Counted from the stretch's first letter, positions 13,426 through 36,359 are shown. The stretch is DNA of 64,000 nt from Lithospermum erythrorhizon (GCA_019722365.1 JADFUC010001683.1:1426001-1490000), one strand, 5' to 3'. Translations and numbers: made by a program. The notes: generated by a model not told the origin, from the letters alone.

Positions 13426-15048
13426 TCCAATAAGGGATAAATAATAGGTGAAAGATTGTTATTATTTTTTAGAGAATTATTCAATATTCTCAATTTTTTT
13501 GGTAAATGCGAGTGTTGATGTCATGATGAAAATTATATCTTCTAATATTTTTTTTTGAAGTTTCTAGATAGTACTTTGACAAAGTTTTAATAAACAAAAT
13601 TCATCAATATTTTTTATTTTTCAAGATCTATAATTAGAGATTAAGTTTGTTTAATTTGGACAATAAATTTTTTATCATATTTTCAAGACATGAAGTATGT
13701 ATTAATAGCGGATGAAAGAGAAAATATAATAACTTTTTGAAATATCTTCTATTATAAAGTTAAAAGATTATTGGGATACTTGATGACATAAGCAGAATAA
13801 TGGACGCGATACGAATATCAGAATCAATTATCTCCTACTGAAGATGGTATTACAATTATGGAAAAAATAGATAATTTTATCACTAAAATATAAAAAATTT
13901 AACATTAAAAATTCTAATGTAATAATGGAACTCTAAGCTTACAGTAACCTATTTTTGTATGTTAAATCACTTCATCTTCACTCTATTCCATCAATAATTT
14001 GTCATCGTTTAAATTCTAAGTGAAGTTGAAACCTGCAAAATATGAAATAATTGTCTAGAAACACTAGATCTATCCCCTAGAAGTAGAACTAGAATAAATT
14101 TTTAGGGTAAATCAAATAGAATATATTTATTGATATACCTAACTTCTTCAAATTATAGATGTGTCCAAATAGTATAAATTCAAAAGCTCTGAAAACTAAG
14201 AGATAGAAATACAATTTAAAAAAGAATAAGGGCACGTCGTGGTACTAGTTAGCCTGGCTTACGGTCTGCTGGAACCAAAAATCTCTTATTAGAGGTTTCG
14301 ATCAAATATAACAAAACTATAAAATCATTAATAAATACATCATAAACATTTTCTTTCAAAGATATCATTTTAATTATCGTTATTCAGATATGTGTTACTA
14401 TCGTCACTTATGTAGAGGCTCGACTTAGTGATGACGCCGTCAATTTGTTACTAAGTTGAAAAAATGTGGGATATTTTGTCTTTAAACACCCACCTTCTTC
14501 ATTCCTTTACTATTCTAAAAATTGTGTCTCACAAGGATGGTGACTTCCAAAAAAATTCCTAGTTATTTGACCTTTACAAGCTCTCATATCTCTCCCACAC
14601 ATACTCATCATATTTATAATGGTGTACACAAATTAAAAGAACTAGATTAATTGATCAACCAACTCTTACTTGACCTAGCTTTATTTGTACTTCAATAGTG
14701 TTTTCATAATGCTAAAAGTATAAAATAAACTTGAAAAATGAAAATTTCAATGTATCATGGATTATATAACTCACACTTGCACTTACATAGGTCTTAAAAC
14801 ATAAAAATCAAACTTCAATTTCCGTTGTTCAAATGCAAACTAAAAAGTTTCATAAATTATACAAATAATTATTATATAGACTAGAAAGAGTGTTACAACA
14901 TGCAAAAGCATTTCTATGATACACATGAGAGGTAGACTTGAAAGAACTTCCCCTGCTGGAATATACACTAGGTTGTATATATCATTACCACACAAAAATC
15001 CCATGATTGCTAGGGTGGTCCTCTTCGAATTCGGTTCCAAGATTCACC
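13426..15048. other. intergenic DNA and CesA 3' flank
   Basis: No gene is supported. The last few hundred bases up to the CesA stop codon will include the 3' untranslated region of that minus-strand gene. A polyadenylation site cannot be placed with confidence in such AT-rich DNA. Confidence 0.5.
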
Positions 15049-18000
15049 TTAGCAGTTGATGCCACACTTCTGAACATCAGGACCGGTGACTCGGGTAGTG
15101 AAGGGATCAACCCTCACCCATAGCAACGAGAAGATGGATGCCAGAAGGATCGACCACACTACAACGATGGTGGGGGTTCGGTTCTGACGTCCCATTAGAC
15201 CTTTGAGGAAAGGATACAGATGAACAATCACCCAGAAAGCAAAGAACAGTTTACCAAATAGGGGACCCCATGATTGGTAACCGCTGTTGACTGCATATGA
15301 GATACCTGCAACGACTCCAACCAGATTGATAACGAGCAGAGTAGTCGGAGGTATCAGAAGTGTGGTCCACTTGAACAAGTAGAGTTCAGCAAAGTCTCCA
15401 TCTTCATCTGAAGCCTTTGATGTCACAGTGAAGTTGGTGTCAATTCCAGCTAGCACTTTGAGAATACCTTGGAAGACGGCAAAAAGATGAGCTGAAACAC
15501 CACCAATGACCCAAAACTGTTCATTCCTCCACCATTCATCGATCCCCACGCCACTCCATCTCATCTCTAGTATACCAGTAGCAAAAATGGAAAGAAAGAG
15601 GGAGAGAAACCAGATGCTGGCAAGGTTGCTAATCTGAAATAGAAAAAATAAAACCATTAGTGAGTGAAGAGATGCGTCAAATGCATAAATGATAACATTT
15701 GAACAGACCACAAAAATTATCATACTCATTTTGGTAAACAACGAAGAAAAATGCTATCATTACGGAGTGCAGAATGACACTAACCTGAGGAATGATGAAC
15801 TTTCCAGTTAGTAGACAAACAGCTGGCAAAGTACAATAGAGGAGGAGAGGAATGGAAGTGATTGGATATATAGTTGTGTTAACATATGCAAAGCGTTCTA
15901 ACCACTTCAACCTTCCATTGTAACCATACCAAATAGGGCAATGCCTACTGAAAAGAATTTCAACAGAACCCAAAGCCCAACGAAGCACTTGGTTCAGACG
16001 ATCTGAAAGATTGATTGGAGCTGATCCCTTGAAAGCAGGCCTTTTAGGCATGCAATAAATGGATCTCCATCCTCGGGCATGCATTTTGAATCCTGTAAGA
16101 ATATCTTCTGTGACAGAACCATAGATCCATCCTATCTGCAGACATGATGAGGTAAAGAAAAGGATCTCCATCAACGACATTGTATTAGCAAAAAGTAAGA
16201 TAAGAAAACAACTGCAAATTACTAACCTCACTTCCCCACTCTGATTTATCCTCATATCCACAACTAATAACATGAATTGCCTCTTTGAGAAGAGTTTCAG
16301 GCGTCGCAGATTGAGGGACTCCACCATTCTCCATGAGAGTGGAGGCAACAAAAACAGCAGACTGACCAAACCTTTTCTCAAGACTCATTTGTGACATAAG
16401 AAGTGTCTTGTCATCGTCAAAGCCAGCACCTGCATGGAATATTTCAAGGTAAAATTAATAGAAAGCAAACTGAAATGAGACCCAACACATATCTGGTTAT
16501 AGGTCAAGGTTATTGTTCCCCTCAACCAACCTAAACGCCCTCCACCAACGAGAACAGATTTCATTATCATACAGAAAGGCCCAAAAAAACTTGCATCCAC
16601 ATTCTCTCTGTCTACTATTGTGCAGTAAAATAAAAGCATCAGCATCACCCAATAGAAAAAAAAAACAAATGTACTGGTTGCAACAACAAATGATGAAAAT
16701 ACTAGAAAAGGGAATAACATCATTATATTTCCTTTTCATGCAAAGTGCTAAGGTTTCTCTTTCAACCTGATCTATGTGGGATTTAAATCTTGATGTTTAA
16801 CATAAGCAATAACTCTAGCATAAATGTTAGGATTGAGTAAAGAATAAGTGTAGAAGTACCTTCAACGCCCTCCTCTATATCCTCCAAGCTAAATATCGGT
16901 ACAGTAGGATCAATGTTCTTAGATTTCTTCTTGTCTGAGTCTTTCTTACTTGACTTAGAGCTTTTCTTTCTTGAGCCACCAAAGCAAGATGAAAAGACTC
17001 CGTCTTTCTTATTTTTTGGCTTGAATGGAGGCTCATATCCATATAATGCTGTTCTGTTGAACACACATCCAGTACCCACATAAACTGGTCCTTGGATGCC
17101 ATCCAACCCTCTCAAGTTGATCTGTTTGGAAAAAGAGAACAAGATTAAAAAAAATTGATAATAGGGAGACATTCCAGTTTCACAGTTAACTGGTTTTTTC
17201 TTTCATAAGTACCAACTCTGCTACTAAACTTGTGATATCAACCACAGATCTAGGAACTATGAGGGAAATTCTAAATACACAAGGGTATGACCATATGACT
17301 AAGAAACTAAAACTTACATCAAAGAAAACAGTGTTACGGTTAGCATATCGATCATTCCTATCAATACCATCGAACCTCTGAGGAAATTGAACATAACACA
17401 CATACTTCCCCAGATTGGGATCCATCATGAAACACATGGCTTCTCGAAGTGCCTTGCTGTTATTTATGTAGTGATCACAATCAAGATTTAACATGAAAGG
17501 TCCATTTGTCAGAACAGCAGAGACACGAACCTGAAACAGAAAATGATATTGAGATTTAAGTAATTGACCTGATCAGTCATAAAGATTTAAGAGCAGCATC
17601 TAAAACTGATACATAAAGACAAGTTGAACAGCAAAACATTTACCAATGCATTCATAGCACCAGCTTTCTTGTGATGTTGATAGCCAGGTCTCTTCTCACG
17701 AGAAACATAGACTAAACGAGGCAACTCATTTCCATCACTATCAAGTCCTCCACTTTGCCCCAAGAAAACCTTCCAACGTAAAAATAGATTATGAGGGTTT
17801 TCAATATTTGAAGTTGTGCAAAAATGTTACAGAAAAACATAACATTAGATTTGTATATGCAGAGCATATTAATGAAAAGAAAATTCAACCAACGTTGTTT
17901 AGAAAAGAAACATATAGCTTCAGGTCTCACACACAATTTACCATAGAGCAATGTAGATCAACAGAAAACCCTGAAATACCTGAATCATTCCTGGATGATC

Positions 18001-20665
18001 CCTGGTGTTATTACCAGGCCAAGGGGTGCCATCCTGCATGACCCATCCTTCCTCTGGAACTTTCACGGCTTTGGATACGAGGGCATTGATACGAATTTTG
18101 AACTCTTCATATTCTCTCTTCAATTAGGGTGGGCAGAAGCATGAATAAGATGTACTGAATGAGTAAATTAATCAAGTCCATCTGCACTACGTAAAAACAT
18201 GAGTTCTCACCTTCATTGCCCTTCTATCCTTAACAAATGATGGATGTACTTTATCTTTCAAGTAATCAACCTTTTGAGAGAAGTACCATTCTGGAGCTCG
18301 TGGTTCAATGGCATACTTTTTGCTAAAAGGGACCCATTTCCTCGCAAATTCAGAAGTTTCTGACATGGCTTCAAACGTCAGCATTGCAGCACCATCGTCG
18401 GAAACATAACATGAGACCTTCTCAACAGGATAGTCAACTGCCAGAATAGACAAGACAGTATTGGCTGTGACAAGAGGAGGCTCTTTTAACGGATCGACAG
18501 TACTGACAAAGATATCAACAGCAGCCAGTTGTGATGGTTCTCCTTCTCGGTCGTATCTGGGATAGAAAGTTTACGATGTAAGCATCAATTCAAGGCAATA
18601 TATGGTCTTCACTCGTGAAATTAACAAAACATGAGTTAAAAGAAAACCAGAAAGACAAAATTACTCACCGAAGTGCAAGCCTATCAAGATATGTTTCACG
18701 ATTAACTGGAAGCCATTTAGGAAACTGATCCAAGATCCAAGATACAGCGAACCAGATCTCACATATGACAGATAATAACCACAAAGGGTATGCATTGGGC
18801 ACAGGATTTGTTATTCGGTAATGCAAGAATATGCAGAGAATAACAAGACGGAGAACAATAACCATCCTGTAAGGGTTAATCCTTGATGAGGGAATCGAAA
18901 CCTTTCTTGATAGGGGTTGACGAGCTTCATCGTTCCTGGAAAAAGGAAGGCAAAGCTGAGCATGAGATTACTCAAATATCTAAGTAGAGAAGCTTTGCTA
19001 TCAAGCAACACAAATCAAGCCACATATAGCTCAAGGAAATCTTAGCAAGCATTAAGCAAAACCAATAATGTTACTGCCATAAGTTTAGTGGAGCTTACAG
19101 CAGAGCGTCATCTACCAACACATCAGATCTAGCATCAATGTCAACACCTCCCCTTTCTGATGGAGGCTGGCTAGTAGTCATTGGAACATTCTTGTCCTGC
19201 TTCATCTTCCACCCATCAACTCTCTCCTTCCAGGCAACATTACCCAATCCAGGGGACCCAAATTCTCTCACTGGATCCACAACTCTAATGTTTGCTGCAT
19301 TGGTTTAAATGGTTTTTAGATCTAAGAGAAGTTGAAAAATAATATCGAACATATTAAATTTAAAATCTGAGATAACATACGTGACTGGTGCATGCCACTC
19401 CCATATTGAAGGCGTTTACCCACACCAGCAGGCCCGGGAGATGCCATAGAAAGCCTTTCGGGTGATGCTGCCGAGAGTTCTCCAGAAACCTTCAAGTGTC
19501 GTAGCAATTGAAAATGAATATACTTTTCAGTGAGATTCGCACATAATAAGATAAAAATATGAAGGAATCCATAACGTACATCTGTTCCATTGGTAAGGAA
19601 AGGAATGTGGGTGTGAGACACCTCTTTATCATATTTTGGAGCTCCAGCATCTTCTCCTCGTTCATAGTTCATGTGCCAACTTAACATGCGCTCGGAAACC
19701 TTTTCCTTCTCTTTCTGAGCTTCATACGAGTAATGAAGGTCACTAGCACCCTCATCTGCATTGCTATCCTCTTCTGCATCACCTATAATGGCAGGACTTC
19801 CTGTAAAAAAAATGAAGAGGGCATATTACTTCAAATGGAAACTTTCAGTAACATGTCTAGCATGAAAGGCTTTTGTCTGTAGGTCATTGTTGCTCAATGA
19901 ATGGTCAAATATATATAGTTATTAGGCCCCTGAAGACTTGATTTCAACATGAGTGAAAATGAAATGAGTGATCATGGTATACCTTTATGTCTCCTGTATC
20001 TTGTTTTGCACTGAGGGCAAGACTGATTCCCATCTTTCCTCTCATACTCATAGCAGGGCCTGCAGACTGGAAATGCACAGACATTGCAAGCAACGAATGC
20101 CTCACCATCCACAGTTGTGCCAACACTGTCGCCACATATCTGGCACACCTGTCCATGGAGGTTCTTCAACGACTTCCCCTACGTAAAACCACCATCAATT
20201 ATTTCAGTAAAATAAGAAAAACTCATCATTAGACTCAACCTGACCAACACATCAAAGGAAACATCAGGACATGAAAATAATATGACCCATTTTTTAAATC
20301 AAATGCCAGATCAGTAGCTCTCTAGACCACGCTATTTAGTACCAAATTTCATTCTGTAATCCCTTTTCCTAAGTGTGAGTTTTTGTTTAAAATTTGCCCC
20401 TAAGTCATTCAGTGCTCTTCGTGATAGAGGTTTTAAAGATGTAAGGCATGGTAAGAAAGGGTGAACTAGACAGAAATTATCCTTCAAGTTATTGCTAAAT
20501 AATAATGTCTGCTCGATTAAGGAGTATAACTTCATCAGAAAGATTAACTTGCTGGCAATGTATATGTTACCCTCCTTCAGAAAATGACCTATATATCAAC
20601 TTAGATAAAATTCCTGAATCATATTTATTACAACGCTATACCTTAGCTTCAAATTCCGAATCCAT
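15049..20665 (-). CDS. CESA3: cellulose synthase catalytic subunit, CesA3 type
   Basis: Plasma-membrane glycosyltransferase that polymerises UDP-glucose into beta-1,4-glucan as part of the cellulose synthase rosette; CesA3-clade members serve the primary wall. Fourteen exons in coding order: 20642-20665, 19983-20178, 19580-19800, 19381-19489, 19099-19294, 18669-18935, 18211-18556, 17980-18117, 17644-17769, 17318-17530, 16860-17121, 16227-16429, 15785-16135, 15049-15633. They sum to 3237 bases, 1078 residues, with consistent phases. The first exon encodes only MDSEFEAK. The N-terminal RING-like zinc finger (CQIC...CNVC...CRPC...CPQC) spans about residues 18-65. Catalytic signatures are D391/D392 (DDG), D558-C559-D560, TED at 776-778 and QVLRW at 816-820. 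Two transmembrane segments precede the catalytic loop and a cluster follows it; the protein ends CGINC. The stretch [16 protein letters not shown] places it with CesA3 rather than CesA1. The gene looks intact. Symbol by resemblance. Confidence 0.95.
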
Positions 20666-22100
20666 TAGCTCTTAATAAGAACTAAATATGTCAAAGATGG
20701 ATGTGCAGAAACTTCACCAAAGGTAAGAAATAACCATGCCCATAAACTCCCAGAAAATGCAACAGAATCTGCTATGCTTCTCAAGGTCTCCTAGTACTGT
20801 AAAAGAAAACACATTTAGAAGCAGTCCAAATATCAGATCTATCTCAATAACCGTCAAGTAATTATACAACCACAATTTAATTCCGATTACACTTTTACAA
20901 TGAAAGATAAACAAGTGTAACAAAAGACTCAATACTATTAAAGAATGACAACTATTACAAAAAATATAATGTTCATCATTAGTTCAACAAAAAAGACAAA
21001 TGTTTTATTGTTTCCTGCCATGAACTAACATCGAAGATTAGCTCATTGGTTGAATGTTCAAGTCAAATCCTAGTCAAGGTAAGCTTATGTAACTACAAAA
21101 TGCTCTTCCTCAAAGGCCTACTTTTCTTTTCTCGATCAAACAGCTAAACCACTAATGTACATATACATACAGTGATACACACAAGATCTAACCAATAAAA
21201 TTGATTAAATAACCACAAGATCTAAGCAGACATGAAATCGAAAGGACAAACTAGACCCAAATTTCATCATCATGAAATAAAGATTGAACCTTTCCAATTA
21301 ATCAATCAACAAAACATATACGTAGACACATACACTAACAATACATATTGAATTGATCGAATAACCACAAGATATCTATACAGTCATGAAATCGAAAGGA
21401 CAAAATTTCATCAGTCAATCAAGAATGAAACTTTTCAACAAATCAGTCAGTAAATTAACTAAAGTGGGCAATCTTGAATCAAAATGACAAAATATCCACA
21501 AATTTCATTAAAAATCAAAAAAAGATTCAATCTTTATCAATTAATGAGTCAATAAACATAAACATAAATACATACATCACCACTATAAATAGAAGATCAA
21601 TCAAAACACAGTATGTTTGTTTGTTTGAGTGAATTGGGCAGTCTTGAATTCACTTTCCTCAAAATGACAAAATATCATTTTCATCAAAATCAAATCAAGA
21701 TAAACTTTCAGTTAATCAGTCAATAAAAATAAAAATAAACATAACCATAAATACATATATTAATGTATTTATTGCAGATCAATAAAAACATAGTATGGTT
21801 GCTTGTTTGAGTGAATTGGGCAGTCTTGAATTCACCTCAAATTGACAAAATAGTCCAAAATTTCATCAAAATCAAATCAAGATCCAAACTTTCAATTAAT
21901 CAATCAACAAAAATAAACATGAATACATACATTAATGTATTAATTGCAGATCAATGAACACAAAGCATGTATGTTTGATTGAGTGAATTGGGCAGTGTTG
22001 AATGTTGAGAATAAGGAGAATTGAGTGTGTAATAAATATTCAGATTGATTTGGTAGATGTAGAATATATGTGTAATAATAGTTTAAATAAGGAATAAAAT
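20666..22100 (-). promoter_or_regulatory. CesA3 5' leader and proximal promoter region
   Basis: No other gene lies here. The transcription start is not determined. On the minus strand, TATA-like words occur at about 22185-22200 (near ATATATGTTATC) and in the TTATTTAAACTATT stretch around 22083-22096. The 21.2-22.0 kb part is a tandem repeat (listed separately) and may be transcribed as leader or leader intron. Many plant CesA genes have a long leader, so this is inference. Confidence 0.35.
21190..22010. repeat. degenerate tandem repeat, unit about 170-182 bp, upstream of CesA3
   Basis: Four to five imperfect direct copies are visible. An anchor word (GAGTGAATTGGGCAGT) starts at 21627, 21809 and 21981, and a diverged version (GTGGGCAATCTTGAAT) lies at 21464, giving spacings of about 170, 182 and 172. 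Each unit also carries CAAAATGACAAAATA, ATTTCATCAAAATC, a TTAATCAATCAA block, a run of ATAAACAT/AATACATA words and a GCAGATCAAT-like word. The leftmost copies (from about 21190) share ATGAAATCGAAAGGACAAA. The repeat is non-coding. Confidence 0.75.
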
Positions 22101-25100
22101 AATATACAATAAATGTCAATTTGCTTATAAGTGCAAAGAAACTTGGTACCCCCTAGTTTGCAGAGCAGAGTGAGCAATGATCTGTGATAACATATATAGT
22201 TGAAGCTTCATTTGTTTATTATTTTTGCATTTTTTAATCTTTCTCACTCCACCGACACTCTCTATATTTCACTTTTTTCTATAAAAAACAATTTTTACTA
22301 TCCCCTATCTCATGAATCATGATGTGATGAATGATAGATGTGAGGCCATCCACGACGGGGCATTAGAAGCTTTGCTTGTGAGAGTGTGCCACCCATTGAC
22401 ACGAGGTTCGAGCATAGGTGCTGCGTTTATTTGGGGTGACTGCAAGTGAGTGGTTAAGAGCATTAGCGAGCACAGATCTGAGGCGCATCGGGTTTTCCTT
22501 ACCATTGGGTGAGGGACTGGTAGCCAGGCTAACAAATAGCGATATCATGATGATGGAGTTATCTTGTCACCATGAGGAATTAGAGTATTTTGTGATTATG
22601 TCGTTATGCTAAATTATAATTGAGGTGAATTGAACTAAATTAAAAATAAATTTTAGATTTTTATTTGAGGTATTTGAAGTGAATGATTCATCTTGATTTA
22701 TCTCATTCTCATTAGCTTATGAATAATAAAATATGAGTTTTTGATTATATTTTTGTCTTATACCATTCCATTATTAAAATTAAATAAATATCTAAAACAT
22801 TAATGGCAATTTTTATTGTAGCCGCCCAAACTATGTCCGATTTGTCCAGCTTGCCCGTACTTTAAATGCTTTGTCGAGCATGCTGTCTTGTAAATGCTTG
22901 TCAATTCTTGCATAATCTTTTTCTTGATAAAATTAATGCTAACTCGTTTAACCTGAGGATAAATTAGGAATTATACATATATTAGATTTTAGGAGTATAT
23001 ATTTTTGAAATAACATAACAATTGAAGCCTTTAATAATAATTAAAGATTGAAATAAAAATAAATCTTGTAACACATCTAAAATTCCACAGCCATTTACAC
23101 GCCCCCCACTGCCCCTACCGTTTCATCTGTTTGGGAGGGAATTTAGTTCAACTTGAAGATTTAAAAATGGCCAACTTATAATCTGCATTTTTATCCATTT
23201 AATTTGTATACATAATTTTGAAATCCAACATTAAAATGGCCACTTTTAGCCGACACTGAAAATTCGGGGGAGGAGTGACTTTAGGGTTGAGGAAAGTCGT
23301 TTTAGGGAGGAGTGTTTCACGGGAGAGGTGGCGGTTTCAAGGCAAATGAAGAGGGTGACGGTTTAGGGGTGATGGGACAGTGATAAGGTGGTGGTGTTTT
23401 GGTGGATGGTGGTGATGGGGTGGTGGTGTTTTGGTGGATGGTGATTGAGTGGGATGAAAGTGGGGATGAGGGGTGGAGGTAGATGGAATGGGGGTGGCGC
23501 TATTGAGGATAAGAAGGTGATGAGGGGGGTAGGGGAGGTCGGGTAGGGATAGTGATGGGGATGGGGAGTAATGGGATTTAATCTTTTAGTGTATTATTAA
23601 TGAAGCCCAAATGTTATGTTATTTCAAAATATATTCTAAAAATCTAATATACATATATAATTCTCTTTCTGTGTATTAAATGAGTTTTTTGTGTTTATTG
23701 TAACAGATGTTTAGGTGAGGCGTTTTAATGAGTTGATAATATTGAGAGCCCAATAAGATGAAAGTATGAGGGGGCAAGTTAATGGCAATGCAGTTTAAGA
23801 GAGCGATAAGAAATTTAAACTTGACATTAATCTTAATAGTCCTATACTATGATTGTGAACTCTTTTTGTATATCTTCTGTCGCTATTCATCGAGTACGGT
23901 AAACTTCGGACTGAGCATATTAGCTTATAAACCAAGTTAATCATCCAAACCACATTAGTCAATGTAGGGATGTTTTAGGTTCGGTTCGCTCAGTTTTTTT
24001 CAATTTTTTTTGTAGCCGGGTGAAGCCTCCCTGTACCACGTCTGCTGGGGCACTCCCCTGCTGACACCACCAGATCTAAATCCCCGTCTCCCCACTCCTC
24101 GCCGGGTAGGATCTCCTTGCGAGCCTCCCCCGCCCCTTTATTTTTTTTTGCTTAGATGCCCCTTCTCGATTTGCTCGAATCACATCCTGCCGAGCCTCCT
24201 CTTACTCCGATCTCTCGGACTGCTCCTGAGCCTCCCCACTTTTCGTCTGCTCAAATCGTCCCGATGCTCCCCGCTTTCTGTTTGCTTAGATACTGCAAAC
24301 CTCCCTGCTTCCCACTTTATTTTTTTTTTGCTGCATGTCGCCCCAACCGGTTTTTCGGTCCTTGTCCCCCCGCCGTCAGTAGAATCAAATCTCGCCCCTT
24401 AGAGCGAGAATTGCGTGGCAGGGGCTTGCCTTCTTTTAGTGTTGAAAAAGCGGAGGATGGGGCGGGTCAAAGTTTAGGGGGGAAAGTTTGGGGGTTGTTA
24501 AAAGAAGAAAATTGAGGGATTCTATTTTAATTATGTAAAATGTATCCCCATACTTTAGTTTATTATAGAAATAAAATAGTCGTTTGTATAAAAATGTGGT
24601 TTTGTTGTAAAAAAGCAGGGTAATGGGCTTGTCCCTTGAAAATAATTTAGGGACCATGGCTGAAATGATAAATAATTTAGGGGCCCAGAGGCGCAAAAAC
24701 AGCGATAGTTCGATGCTTGCGTAGAAAGCATCTGGCGATAGTTGATGAGGCAAAATGCGAATTAACCTAAAATAAAATACACATAAATTTCAACCACATA
24801 CACCAAATGCATGATATAATTCGAGCAATTCTTTACTTGGGCGATTCTTAGCGGATATTTTTTCAAAGCATATGCGCAAAAATAAATATTCGTAACTCCT
24901 CAAACAAGTGCTTGTAGCATGCATATGCGCATTTGATTCTTAAGATCTTGAAATATTCACATGATTTTAAAAAGCTAAAAAATAAAATGCTAAATGATTT
25001 GGCCCAAAATAGTTATAAACTAAAAATATCACAAATATAAATATTTTAAACAAAATATATATACTCGGTTTGGTTCGGTCGGTTTCGGTTCGGTTTATGC

Positions 25101-26539
25101 TAAAACCGAAACCGATTAATTTTGCTCGGTATAGATTTTTTTCTTGCAATTTCGGTTAGATACCAATTTTTTTAGAACCAAATCAATAAAAATTCGGGTC
25201 GGTTCGATCGGTTTGAACTGAAACGATAACATCCCTAAGTCAATATGACAAATTCAAAAAAAAATATTAATATGAAAAATTGAAGCTCATCTTATTACAA
25301 TGAAATGAAGATCAACTGTTGTACTATGGTTACCACTTACCATTTACACATAGGCCATCAGCACCGACACTTATCATTCAAGTGACGAAAAATCTTGAAG
25401 CCTTTGAGCAATTACAATATACGGAGTATAGGTTTAAACCGTTATCAATTATACAAACATCTCATTTTATTACTGAATCAACTCATGAATTTGTCGAATT
25501 TACATACACATATCATTTAAACAATAGATGAGCTACACTTCACTCTACTGAATTATTTTCTTATATAATTATAGGAAGATATTAAAAAAGTTCTTTAAGT
25601 TAAATAAAACCCAAAAATCAATAGATGAAATGCCATATCCCTCAGAATTGCCTGTTATCAACCTTGAAACAAAAATATTGGTTCCTCAACCATTTTGTAA
25701 TTTGCACAAAAAGGGAGCACCAAATTTCATTTGTTTTTCGGATTACTAAAAGTATCATCACTGGAATATGGCATAAATGATTTCAATTAAAAAAAAGGTT
25801 GAAGAAATAATCAAGAAATGGCTTGAGATTGAGTTTGGTAGCTTCAATGAATGCTGAGGAAGAAGAGAAGTAGGTTTAGCTGGTTAGGGGTAGTTTTGAT
25901 TTGGTTTAAAAGCCCATTTTGAAACTAGTTGCTTTGGGCTCAATTATAACTAAATTTCGATTTGTTTTGAATAATTTTACTCGAAAGTTTGGTTCCACTC
26001 GAAATTCAAAGAAACCGGAAAATAAAAGTCATTCGAATGTTTGACGAACTTTCGATTTTTCCAAGCAAAAACGGAAACAATATAACTATAAAAAATTTCA
26101 TGATAATATTAAAAGAAAAAACAGAACTATTCAAATATTAAAAAAATTCATGATAACAAGGTTTTAGGTGGATCTTGAGCACATATTGAGGACGGGACCA
26201 AATGTATTAAACTTATTTAAATGAATTATTTTCATTATTGAAGGGGGCCAATTATTATAATTTGTATAACTAACTTATAATTGTTTGGTGAATTATACTC
26301 CGTAGAATTTTCAAAATTCAAATTCGACCGTCTAAGCTACGCCAGTAGTTCTAGACTAACCACACCTACCCATAATTTGGAAGGCTAAGCAAATGCAAAG
26401 ATATAAGTAGTATACATGGATTTATAATAATACTTCACATAAATTCATCAGTGTGTCCTTTTTAATCAGAAAATCAATACCACAATAAGTGTTCTGGCAA
26501 TGTTGGTTACAAACTCAGTAGGAGCATCTTCGCCTGTGC
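22100..26539. other. intergenic DNA with low-complexity islands
   Basis: No gene is supported. Frames at 22317-22612 overlap on both strands without family resemblance. A G-rich island lies at 23250-23580 and a C/T-rich island at 24010-24420; their open frames reflect composition only. The last few hundred bases are the 3' flank of the dioxygenase gene. Confidence 0.5.
23385..23460 (+). repeat. short G/T-rich tandem duplication
   Basis: The words GGTGGTGTTTTGGTGGATGG and a GTGATG spacer occur twice in direct succession inside a G-rich island (23250-23580) that lacks codon structure. This is a minisatellite-like tract. Confidence 0.55.
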
Positions 26540-35080
<8,541 letters not shown>

Positions 35081-35770
35081 AATTCACTACAATTCTTGGT
35101 TTTTTTTTTATGTTTTGAATTTTGGTACAAATTTGTGAGATGTTTGCATGGTATGAGTTGAGAGTGAGTACTTGGTTCTTTGTAGTACTTGTTTTGTTCG
35201 GTCAAATTTATGAAAAGTGTCCAGTGGCACGGCCGGCAGCCACGTCAGCTGCTTAGTATTTTGCATTGTTTTCTGTGAGTCCGTGATGATTTATCTATGC
35301 TGACTGATGACTATAATTCGATATTCATTTAGTTAAATTAAAACTTATTTGAAAGTTAATCTAGTCAAATTAGAATATGATTGATTTTTCGAAACAATAA
35401 GATAATTACCAATTCGATAAATAAATTATTCGGTCTGATAACTAGATTCGTTAACAACTTTATTTGCGGAGGAAAGAAAAGTAACCTAGTGTGTATTGCG
35501 TCCATGTGATCAAATTGTAAGATCTTAGTTATAGCAAATCTATATCACCCTTAACGACTAAGGAACAGTAATCAGATCTATGATCAGGTTTGTGTAATTT
35601 TATTCAAATATTATTTCATAAATTTTTATATAATCGTTATATTGTAATTATATTACTAACATATATAAAAGTGTGAATAAGGATTGTGTTTCTTAGTTTC
35701 CGTTATTATTAATTCTTAAATTACCGCTAACAATCCCCAAAGTTAGGAGTTAATAGGAATTAACGAGCTA

Positions 35771-35994
35771 CTTCCTCCGTTTTTTTATTTAGCGTTTTTA
35801 GGTATATCGAGGTAGAGCGTTGACTATCAATTATTCTTGAGCTGTATGTTCAAAAATTATAAGAAAATAATATTATGCAACTATTTTCAAAAGCCGAATC
35901 TAATGATATAAACATATTTATTAAAATAATAAGTAATTAGTAATTAATAGTCAAAGTTTCACACACCGATATGCAACGTCAAATAAAAATGGAG
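35771..35994. mobile_element. Stowaway-type MITE, about 224 bp
   Basis: The left end is CTTCCTCCGTTTTTTTATTT and the reverse complement of the right end is CTCCATTTTTATTTGACG. TA dinucleotides flank both sides (35769-35770 and 35995-35996). The interior is AT-rich and non-coding. Confidence 0.75.
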
Positions 35995-36359
35995 TAACAT
36001 TAAGTATTCGTCATACTTTTATACTTTTGTCACATTAAGATTATCAATTGGAGAGAATCGTGGTAGTTAATAACGTACGTGCGGTTTGAGGATGATACGT
36101 CACGTACATTTGACATATAATTAGATTACGCCTGACTTTTTAGTGTATGTTTATTTATCTTCAGTGCATATTTAATGATTCAAAGGTATGCATTGAATAA
36201 CAGATTTTTTTTTCTCAATTTTGCATGTATAACTTTCATGATTCAATTCACAAAAATAGGCCTCATATATTATATATTATTAATTTATTACTATTTTCAT
36301 CAATATGGTTTTCTCATCATATGTCATTTTCAATCTTTAATATTTGGTGTTAGTTAAAT

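Noticed and set aside
21028..21110. tRNA- or SINE-like A and B box words
   Set aside because: The two boxes are only about 15 bases apart, too close for a tRNA-derived promoter.
22317..22612. Overlapping frames on both strands as a gene
   Set aside because: No recognisable protein, no splice context; probably an eroded transposable element of unknown type.
24156..24515. 119-codon proline-rich frame
   Set aside because: It follows from C/T-rich low-complexity composition; overlapping frames are equally open and there is no family resemblance.
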